DNA from: Opisthocomus hoazin
Taxonomy: Eukaryota; Chordata; Aves; Opisthocomiformes; Opisthocomidae
DNA length: 64,000 bases
NCBI RefSeq assembly: GCF_030867145.1
Contig: NC_134441.1
Location: 8,912,992 to 8,976,991, forward strand
Direction: 5' to 3'
Of this stretch, positions 42,401-48,324 are shown piece after piece. The first letter of the stretch is position 1. Every line of letters starts with the position of its first letter. Under the pieces are notes generated by a model. That model was given only the letters and a program-made list of their open reading frames with translations, made no database searches and was not told where the DNA came from. The position numbers and the translations under genes are program-made.

Positions 42401-43986
42401 CTCAGTCCCAATGCAGATGGATGTACTTATTTGTTTTTTCCAGAATGAAGAAGCTCTGAAGAAGTGTGCTCAGGATTATTTAACCCGGGTCAAGCAAGAG
42501 GAGCAGCGGTATCAGGCCCTGAAAGTCCATGCAGAAGAAAAATTAGACAAGTAAGGTCATGCACAAGATTGCTGGGTGTGCGGAGGAGCTCTGTGGGTGC
42601 TTACAGACCTTGTAGGGCAGTGTCTCCGTTTGGCTTTCCTGAGGTTGGAAGGCTGATGTGAAAAGCTGCCTTTTACAACCTCAGGCTCGAGTGACTTAAG
42701 GCTAGCCAGCACCAATCCCTGGATGGATTCTCTGGTCTCTGCTTAGTGTTTTTTAATGGAGAAACTGAGGTACCCGGTCTATTTACAGTCACTTGGCGAG
42801 TTCCCCGGTTTCGGAGGGCTCGTGTTCGTGGTGTGCGAAGGGGTTGTGCAGCTGCCAAGGCTCAGCTGATGAGCAGCAGCTCGCCCACCCACGGTAGCCC
42901 CGAGCGAGGTGGGTGAGGAGCTGGCTGAGCTTCTCTCTGAGAAAGCAGAGTTTCCATACAGGAGTTTGGAGGAGCTGGGTGAATCCAGTTTCATGCAGGT
43001 TTGCCATATGGGAAACCAGCTCTGGCGCATGCAGGCAAGCGGGAGCCAGGCTCTGCTGCGTGGTCCGGCAGCGCGGCGCTCCTGCCTGCGCCCGGACCTG
43101 ACCGCCGTCCCCTCTCTCCACACCCCGCCGCAGAGCCAACGAGGAGATCGCCCAGGTGCGCACGAAGGCCAAAGCGGAGAGCGCGGCGCTGCACGCCGGG
43201 CTGCGCAAGGAGCAGATGAAGGTCGAGTCCCTGGAGAGAGCCCTGCAGCAGAAGGTAGCGCGCCTGCCCTGCCTGCGCCTGCCAGCCCGCGGGCTGCGCT
43301 CTGCCTCTCCCTTTGGCTGCCCTGAGCAGCCTGGCGGTGCTGGGGCTGTGCGTCAGGTTTTGGGCCCAGAAAGTGTTTCGTGGGTTTGATTTTTTTGATA
43401 CTTTTTGTTTGCTTGTTTTGTGGGGGGTTTTTTTGTTTGTTTATTTAAATGTACGGCTGCGTCCTCTCGCAGGGAAGGAGATGCGAGCTCTGCCCAGGCC
43501 TAGGCACAGCTTCGGCGCGAGGGTTGGACTAGGTGACCCACAGAGGTCCCTTCCAACCCCTGCCATTCTGTCGTTCTGTGATTCTGTGCAGCGATGTGGC
43601 TGCCGCTTCAGGGCTGGGACGCGTGCGGCTGTCCGGAGCACGGGCAGAGCTTGCTCACGTGTGCCCGCGGGCTGGGCAGCGCGCGGTGGGCTGTGGCCGG
43701 GCAGCTGCGGGTCCCTGCGCAGCACCGGGCTCTGTCGGGACGTGGAGGGCCCAGCCCAGGGGTCTGCACAGCGCCTGTGTGCTGCACGGAGGAGCGTTCG
43801 CAGGGGCAAGCGCAGGAGCCGGCTGCCCCTTCGTGCCTTGGCTCGTGGCAGATGGGCCCGGGCGTTATCCCCCATCTGTGCCGCTGCGGGGGGCCTCAAG
43901 GTCTGCTCTTCTTCCAGAACCAGGAGATCGAGGAGCTGACCAAGATCTGCGACGAGCTGATAGCGAAGCTGGGAAAGGCAGACTGA
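24220..43986 (+). CDS. TACC1: TACC1, transforming acidic coiled-coil protein 1 (13 coding exons)
   Basis: TACC proteins bind centrosomes and spindle microtubules through a C-terminal coiled coil, usually with XMAP215/ch-TOG and Aurora A partners. The spliced product is 794 residues by my exon sum, close to mammalian TACC1 (about 805 as I recall). It starts [14 protein letters not shown] and then has the [14 protein letters not shown] block. Two SDP-type repeats begin SYQFDP near residues 238 and 386. The acidic ATDEEKL and [13 protein letters not shown] blocks follow. The TACC coiled coil occupies about residues 603-794. Intron phases are mutually consistent across all 12 introns, with no frameshift or internal stop. 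This is TACC1 rather than TACC2 or TACC3 because the N terminus and the ECSNVPV and [11 protein letters not shown] blocks match TACC1. The main oddities are a GC-AG first intron and a weak donor at exon 10. Confidence 0.97.
24366..24868 (+). other. TACC1: TACC1 intron 1, GC-AG type
   Basis: This 503-base intron begins GCAAGT and ends CTCGGCAG. It contains C17 at 24450-24466 and G17 at 24523-24539, which are perfectly complementary across a 56-base loop. Other sequence is GC-rich with no coding feature. Confidence 0.8.
24869..24984 (+). CDS. TACC1: TACC1 coding exon 2
   Basis: The first base completes a Ser codon from exon 1. The exon then encodes [14 protein letters not shown] and RSPLKEF, one of the most conserved TACC1 segments. 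It ends in phase 1 at donor GTAAAG. Confidence 0.95.
27660..27840. promoter_or_regulatory. Intronic candidate enhancer with MEF2 site
   Basis: TTAAAAATAG at 27757-27766 is a perfect match to the MEF2 consensus YTAWWWWTAR. It is flanked by GCTAATTCTTAAC and GTTAAACAAAAG (forkhead/homeodomain-like). The block is AT-rich in a GC-rich intron. Confidence 0.35.
29578..29610 (-). repeat. Possible decayed CR1 3' tail
   Basis: AATCACAGAATTGGAAGACC resembles the reverse complement of the CR1 3' octamer tail and adjacent consensus. It is short and diverged, so chance similarity cannot be excluded. Confidence 0.25.
29735..30170. promoter_or_regulatory. Intronic AT-balanced island, candidate non-coding element
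   Basis: It begins with AAGAAGTAATTACTCAC (TAATTA core about 29747). About 400 bases of lower-GC unique sequence follow, including GTGGAATAAAGTTTCC near 29930. Open frames of up to 105 codons here have no family resemblance or exon boundaries. Confidence 0.3.
30880..30980. promoter_or_regulatory. Short AT-rich intronic element
   Basis: GATTAAACAGTAAAAGG, AGTGATTAAGTCATGG and GTGATTAAGAACC lie within 100 bases: three GATTAA cores, one next to an AP-1-like AGTCAT. Confidence 0.25.
31543..32635 (+). CDS. TACC1: TACC1 coding exon 3, large SDP-repeat exon
   Basis: This 1,093-base exon has acceptor TTTTCAG and donor AC|GTGAGT, entering in phase 1 and leaving in phase 2. It encodes about residues 88-451: an acidic, poorly conserved first half, then [11 protein letters not shown] (from 31992), a basic [14 protein letters not shown] block and [15 protein letters not shown] (from 32436). 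It ends ...[11 protein letters not shown], the typical TACC1 junction before SGCKVK. Serine/proline richness fits the phospho-regulated linker of the family. Confidence 0.95.
32636..36451 (+). other. TACC1: TACC1 intron 3 (3.8 kb)
   Basis: No coding exon is recognised. It contains a 9-bp repeat at 32724-32757 just after the donor, a pyrimidine-rich stretch at about 33655-33830, and otherwise unique GC-rich sequence. Confidence 0.75.
32724..32757. repeat. (GATGGTGGT)n microsatellite
   Basis: Nearly four copies of a 9-bp unit begin 88 bases after the exon 3 donor. Because the period is nine, a read-through frame would encode Asp-Gly-Gly repeats, but this is intronic. Confidence 0.85.
36452..36512 (+). 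CDS. TACC1: TACC1 coding exon 4
   Basis: This 61-base exon has acceptor CCCCCAG and donor CAG|GTACGT. It encodes [20 protein letters not shown] after completing a Thr codon, and leaves in phase 0. Confidence 0.95.
36813..37011 (+). CDS. TACC1: TACC1 coding exon 5
   Basis: This 199-base exon encodes [17 protein letters not shown], then [10 protein letters not shown] and the acidic [13 protein letters not shown] block, ending in phase 1 at GTAAGG. It carries the most diagnostic TACC1 sequence outside the coiled coil. Confidence 0.97.
37540..37650. promoter_or_regulatory. Intronic cluster of homeodomain-type sites
   Basis: Within 70 bases are GTAATTAGCC (TAATTA core 37571-37576), CCAATCCATTAG, AATAATTAAAGG (core 37603-37608) and ATTTAATCAATAG. 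The sharply AT-rich block sits in GC-rich intron, a pattern typical of developmental enhancers. Activity is inferred. Confidence 0.4.
38421..38680. repeat. Minisatellite with 85-bp higher-order unit
   Basis: GCAGGATGCGTCCCCTG recurs at 38429, 38515 and 38600. The sister half GCAGGATCCATCCCCCTGC falls at 38470 and 38555. The array is therefore an 85-86-bp unit made of two related halves of about 42 bp. It ends about 130 bases before TACC1 exon 6. Confidence 0.85.
38812..38867 (+). CDS. TACC1: TACC1 coding exon 6
   Basis: This 56-base exon has acceptor GTCTTTAG and donor GTGAGT. It encodes [19 protein letters not shown], which aligns with the Gly-Ile-Glu-Lys-Glu segment of mammalian TACC1. Phase 1 in, phase 0 out. 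It is the least conserved small exon but keeps the frame. Confidence 0.85.
38868..40840 (+). other. TACC1: TACC1 intron 6
   Basis: GC-rich unique sequence contains an 18-bp duplication (GACCCCTCGGTGCAGGGA) at about 39524-39559. No coding exon is recognised. Confidence 0.7.
40841..40975 (+). CDS. TACC1: TACC1 coding exon 7
   Basis: This 135-base, 45-codon exon ends [20 protein letters not shown] and LIREE, the run-up to the TACC domain. The acceptor is CCCCCCAG and the donor GAG|GTAACA. Both ends are phase 0. Confidence 0.95.
41150..41226 (+). CDS. TACC1: TACC1 coding exon 8 (coiled coil start)
   Basis: It encodes [20 protein letters not shown] and EVLEM, the beginning of the conserved TACC coiled coil. 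The acceptor CAACCTAG has a weak pyrimidine tract. The exon leaves in phase 2 at GTAAAA. Confidence 0.95.
41227..41645 (+). other. TACC1: TACC1 intron 8
   Basis: This 419-base intron has a T-rich acceptor tract (GCTTTTTTTCACATG). No other feature is visible. Confidence 0.8.
41646..41689 (+). CDS. TACC1: TACC1 coding exon 9
   Basis: This 44-base exon encodes [15 protein letters not shown], a near-invariant heptad segment of TACC domains. It ends in phase 1 at GTACGG. Confidence 0.96.
41790..41950 (+). CDS. TACC1: TACC1 coding exon 10
   Basis: This 161-base exon runs from [17 protein letters not shown] to [18 protein letters not shown]. It leaves in phase 0 at AAG|GTCCTT. That donor has GT but poor +3 to +6 bases. 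The exon end is nonetheless fixed by the protein, because the next exon resumes exactly at NEEALKK. Confidence 0.95.
41951..42443 (+). other. TACC1: TACC1 intron 10
   Basis: This 493-base intron has weak donor GTCCTT and strong acceptor TTGTTTTTTCCAG. Nothing else is visible. Confidence 0.8.
42444..42550 (+). CDS. TACC1: TACC1 coding exon 11
   Basis: This 107-base exon encodes [20 protein letters not shown] and [15 protein letters not shown]. It leaves in phase 2 at AA|GTAAGG. Confidence 0.97.
42551..43133 (+). other. TACC1: TACC1 intron 11
   Basis: This 583-base intron is unique sequence without recognised elements. Confidence 0.8.
43134..43254 (+). CDS. TACC1: TACC1 coding exon 12
   Basis: This 121-base exon encodes [20 protein letters not shown] through SLERALQQK after completing a Lys codon. 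The donor is AAG|GTAGCG, phase 0. Confidence 0.97.
43255..43917 (+). other. TACC1: TACC1 intron 12
   Basis: This 663-base intron holds a T-rich tract at about 43385-43450 and a truncated CR1 LINE 3' end at 43519-43590. Confidence 0.85.
43519..43590 (+). mobile_element. CR1 LINE 3' end
   Basis: GAGGGTTGGACTAGGTGACC, then AGAGGTCCCTTCCAACCCCT, then CCATTCTGTCGTTCTGTGATTCTGTG. This is the diagnostic 3' terminus of chicken-repeat-1 elements, including the 8-bp ATTCTGTG-type tail. It is severely 5'-truncated, as most CR1 copies are. Its presence supports a sauropsid genome. Confidence 0.9.
43918..43986 (+). CDS. TACC1: TACC1 coding exon 13 (terminal)
   Basis: It encodes [20 protein letters not shown] followed by Ala-Asp and TGA at 43984-43986. 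This is the conserved C terminus of the TACC domain. The acceptor is CTTCTTCCAG. Confidence 0.97.
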   Translation, partial: NQEIEELTKICDELIAKLGKAD

Positions 43987-44698
43987 GCCTCACCGCCCCT
44001 CGTCCAGCACTCTGCACTTGGCCGCTTTCCTCGTAACGTCGAGCACCTCGCCTTACCGCCCCGGACCCCCGGCAGAGAAGCACACGCGTCCAGCCGCCTG
44101 CTCCGCTTGGCTGCCGGCCCCACGGCCCCGTGCAGAGCCGAGCCCCGCGCTGTCCCTGTGTCCCCAGGGCGCTGGGGCCGGGTTCCCCGCGGGCAGGCTG
44201 AGTGTGCGGGTCCCTCCTGGGGACAGCCCACGCCGTCCGGCTGCACGGGTGCCACCGCTTAGCTGGGAGGTGACAGCCCGCACTCCATGCCCCTCGGCCG
44301 GGGTGGGATCAGCCGTGTCCCTGCGTGCTCTGTCCCTTGCTGTCCTCACGTTCTTCACAGGTCCAACGGCGTGGTAGGTCCTGCCCCGGGCCATGGGTGA
44401 TGCTGGGGTTGGAGCTGCCGCCTCTTGCCCTGGGGAAGGGGACCTGGCAGGTGGGTGCGTGGGTGGGGAGGCAGCGAAGGGGCTTGGGGACCCCCCGGCA
44501 CCCGCCACGGGTGGTTCGGGGCTGCAGGATCCCCTGCCTGCGGCAGCCTCCCGGTAGATCGATGGGTTTTGGGGGAGGCAGCGGTATGCAAGGGGCTGGT
44601 CCCAGTCTCTGGGACATGGGTGAAACGCAGCACAACGCATCCTTGTCCCTGGCTGCTGCCGCAGCCTTGGGGAAGGCAGCCGACGTCTCCGCATTCGT

Positions 44699-44706
44699 GC
44701 ACTTTA
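44699..44706 (+). promoter_or_regulatory. miR-17/20/106 8-mer seed match in TACC1 3' UTR
   Basis: GCACTTTA is the full 8-mer target for the AAAGUGC seed family, in the first kilobase of the 3' UTR. Function depends on conservation, which I cannot check. Confidence 0.3.
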
Positions 44707-47526
44707 TTGGCATTTATGAGCACTGGGGCTCTCTGCTCACTTCTCCCAGTCGGGCACGGTCCTGCTACACGTCTTGTTCCCCCGGGAGCACGGGTGCGGC
44801 CGCTCACCCAGGAGTAACTTCAGTCCTTTGGAAGGAGAGCCTGGCCAAGGAGGGCAGGGAGGCTTCTGCACCGAGAGGTGTTTGAGAAAACGGGGAGAGG
44901 TTGGTTCCGGAGAGCTGGGACGTGTCCGTCCGCCCTGCCCGCAGCCCCGGCACCTCCAGAGCCTTGTTACCGTGGGGTTTCCAGCCCGCTTGAAAAGGCA
45001 CCGAGCCAAGGCTCCCCAGGCCGTCGAGAGGTCAGTTCCCCGCTTCGGGTGGTGCAGGAGGAAGGAAGCAAGCCCTGAGCTGCTCCACGATTCTGCTGGC
45101 TGACGGCGCTTTGCCCCAGTCAGTAGAGCAGGGCGAGGAGGAGTGCGGTGCTGCCCTGGGTCTGGTGCTGCTGGCAGAAATGCCCTCACAGCAGTGAGTG
45201 TGAGGAGAGCCAGACAAAGCCAGCCTTCAGAGGCAAGGGCCGGTCCAGACAGCGGTAACACGCTCAGATCTGTCTGGATGCGGCCCAAACCCCGGCTTTC
45301 CGTGCGGGCAGGCTGCCGGCTCTGTTTCAGAGGTGTTCACTCTTCCGGACACGCCAGGCTCCGGCAGAGCTGCGGGGGTTGCCCTGGCGCCGTGCGGGGA
45401 AGCGGGGGCTCGGCGAGGCGGTCGTGGCGCTCGCTCGGCGCGGAACCGTCCTGCCCTGCCGAGAGCACGCGGGTGCGATCGGGCGATGGCCGCGGGGGTG
45501 GAGGGTCTCTACTGTTGCCTTGAGCAGATGGTCGTAAAGTGTCAAATAAGGGAAATATTTGCTGTTTGGACTGTTTCCTACCCAGCCTACCTAAGACTTC
45601 CGCAAACCTTTTTGCTGCTACCTTTTTGTAAAAGAGTTGAGCTGTTTTCCTTCTATTTTCTAAGTCCCTGTGTTGAGTGTGCAGTGCAAACGTCTGTTTA
45701 GATCAGAGGCATACCCCTGATATATATTTTGTTAGTTATATTATGTATAGAGAGAATTTATTGTACACTGAAGCAGACAAAGATGCCAGCAGCCTGCCCT
45801 AGCAGGCAGAGTCCGGGCCTCTTCGCTGCACTCCCAGTTGTCCCAGTGAACGGGCTGGTGGCTGTGGTTGGGAAGCCGATGGCTGGTGCTGCTCGGAGCT
45901 GTGCACCCGCGGCTGTGTGCTGAATATTCACCCCTTTGCACAACTGACAGAAGGGAAACCCCTTTTATTCCTCTTTTTTTTGTGGTTGTTTTTCCCCACC
46001 CCTGTGTCCTCCCTACACATCCCTCTCGTGGGCTGGTGGAAGAGCCTCTGTCAGATGATCTACAGAGGCTGTTTCTGTTTGGGGAGCCAAAACGCCAGCC
46101 CCAGCACACTGGAGCCTGACTCCCCATCCTTCCGTTTCCTCGGCGTTTGGGGTTTCGCAGACGATAGCACCGCTCTCCTCGCGTGTCCCGCTGCAGAACA
46201 GCTTTCCTGGCTGGACGCGTGCCCCGTTCCTGGCTGCAGGGAGCTGGGCTGCAGCAGGGACCTGGGCCACGGGGAGAGACCCTGGGGGTGCTGCACCCTG
46301 GCACCTGCTGAGGGTCGGTACCGGTAAATGACAGCCCTTGAGACCCAGGGATTTCTTAGGAAGTTGAGTTTTTCTCTTTGCAACTGGTCAGAAATCAAAG
46401 GGATTCGGAATCCGCGGAGCACGAGCTCGTGAAGGGTTGGTTTGGGGCTGGTGCCTGGTTTGGCTCTGCGCGGGGTGTGCATCCGTCTGGGCAGTCCTTT
46501 GCGTCCCGCTCCACCTGGAGGGATGAATCTCGGTTTCAGTGTTTGCCGTGGCCTGGGCCGGGTTTGCTGGTCCGGGGGGTCAGCCCCGAGGAGCCCGGCA
46601 GCGGGCTCGGGGCGTCGGGCTCGCTGGGAGCCTGCCCCACGCGTGTTGGAGCTCGGTCTCTCCAGGGGAGTTGTTCTGGCCCCGGGGGCAGCTGATAATT
46701 GCGGAAGTTTGGATTTCTGCACCCGGCGCTTCCCCAGAAGCCCAGCGTGCGCTCGGCGCAGTCGGTGCTGCAGCCTTTGCTCGGCGAAGAGGAGCTGCCT
46801 GAAGGCCAGGCCGCCTGCGCAGAGCGGCTCTCAGGCAATAATCCGCCCGGGCCCCTCACCCCAGCGCTGCCGCGTTCCGGCGCTGTCAGCGTGCGCTTCC
46901 AGCTGGGCAAAGAAGATTCCTAAGGAATGATTTATTAACTATAATATGGTTATAGTTACATACATATAAATATATAGATAATGGTTATAGTCATATATAA
47001 TAGAAGGCGTGTGAACGGGCAGGGCTGTTGCATCTCGCGTGCCGCTCTCCGACACCCGAACGCCGCCCCGCTGTCCCGGCCACGGGTGACCAGCGCAGGG
47101 AACCCTGCAGATACCCGGGCAGCGGGAGCACAGCCTGGGTGTGTTTGTCATCTTTTTCTTGCAGTAGAATTTACGCTTCCCTTTCTGACAGCGGCGGGTG
47201 CCGGCCCGCGAGCCGCTAGCGTGGCTGTTTGCAAGCGTGCGTGTGCCAGCAGGTCTCTGTCTGCAACGAAGTGCCAACGAGACCCCCCCCCCACTGCAGA
47301 CCGCTGCCACCCGACCCCCAGCGTGTCCCCCAGAGGCAGGAGCGCTCTCCGCATTGACTACTACCCCGATCGCTTTGTACCACGTGTGTAACTGCCATCG
47401 CCATCGATTTTATATGTACGATAATTTCCCTTTTGTATGTCAGGTAAATATTTGTAAGAGTTATACTCACACAAATGAGATTATTATAATGATTACTAAT
47501 ATATTTTTTCCATGTTTCATTGCCTG

Positions 47527-47532
47527 AATAAA
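47527..47532 (+). terminator. TACC1: TACC1 poly(A) signal
   Basis: AATAAA is followed within about 40 bases by a GU-rich stretch (AGTGTTTGTGAGG near 47560). Cleavage is expected near 47545-47555. Confidence 0.8.
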
Positions 47533-48179
47533 AACTGTGTTTATCACTCTTGAAAGCTCTTAGTGTTTGTGAGGTCGCTGAAGGGTTTTTGGAGAAGTTG
47601 GCGGTGTCTTCCAGCATGGGCCATGTTCTGCCTCGGGTTCGTTAGCGTGGTTTGCAGTGCAGTTGGTTTCGAGTAAGCGTGGTGAGAGTTGGCTTAATCC
47701 CGGCGCTGACCCCGATGCCTTCGTGGCCTCAGGTAAATCCCTCTGCGAGGACGGGGCCCGGCTGAGGGCTGGGGAGCCCAGGGACGGTTCCGCTGGGCTC
47801 CCCGCCCCGTGCGGGGTTGCGGTCGCTCTCTTGCACTTCTCTGGTGGTGGGCTGGAAACTTTGGAGGGTTTTTCCCCAACTGGGCGGCTGCAGGCAGCAA
47901 GAAAGGGGTTACTCTCTGCGTGGAGCAGGTGGGCTTGGACAAGATCTTTGAGAGCCAACCAAGGCAACGTGTCCGGAGATGGAGACGGTTCCCGCAGCAG
48001 GCACCCGCGGGACGCGGAGCAGAGGCCAGCCCGGCAAGCGTGGGCAGGTCCAGGCACTGCCACCAGCACTGGTGCTCTGCCCCGCTCCCGTGCCCCGGCC
48101 CATGCCCTTGGGGAGCCGTGTCCTCCTCCCTGGCTAAGATGGCATTAGTCAGGGGCTGCAGTAAGTGTGTCATCCCCAG

Positions 48180-48266
48180 CCCAGCGGTCCAATCGCCCAA
48201 GCAGATTAGCTGTAAGACCTTAAGACAAAACAGAGGCTACGCGCCCCATGCTGCGCACTGCTGAAA
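48180..48266 (+). promoter_or_regulatory. LY6-family gene proximal promoter and 5' UTR
   Basis: A CCAAT box (GGTCCAATCGCCC, about 48188) lies roughly 80 bases upstream of the start codon at 48267. No TATA box or CpG island is visible, which suits a tissue-restricted gene. The transcription start is not determined. Confidence 0.35.
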
Positions 48267-48324
48267 ATGTCCTCCCTGAAGACCCTCCTGGCCCTGGCCA
48301 TCGTCACATCGCTGGCCGGAGAAA
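48267..48324 (+). CDS. LY6-family gene exon 1 (signal peptide)
   Basis: Nineteen codons plus one base run from the ATG at 48267, the start chosen because it opens directly into a signal peptide. The donor is A|GTAAGT at 48325. Confidence 0.85.

Larger units (their letters stand above)
43987..47550 (+). other. TACC1: TACC1 3' untranslated region
   Basis: No other AATAAA signal is apparent before 47527, so the 3' UTR is about 3.5 kb. It changes from GC-rich (44-45.5 kb) to patches of AT-rich sequence (45.5-45.8, 46.92-47.0 and 47.38-47.54 kb). It includes a GCACTTTA miR-17-family 8-mer seed match at 44699-44706. Extent is inferred from the poly(A) signal; no transcript evidence is available. 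Confidence 0.75.
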
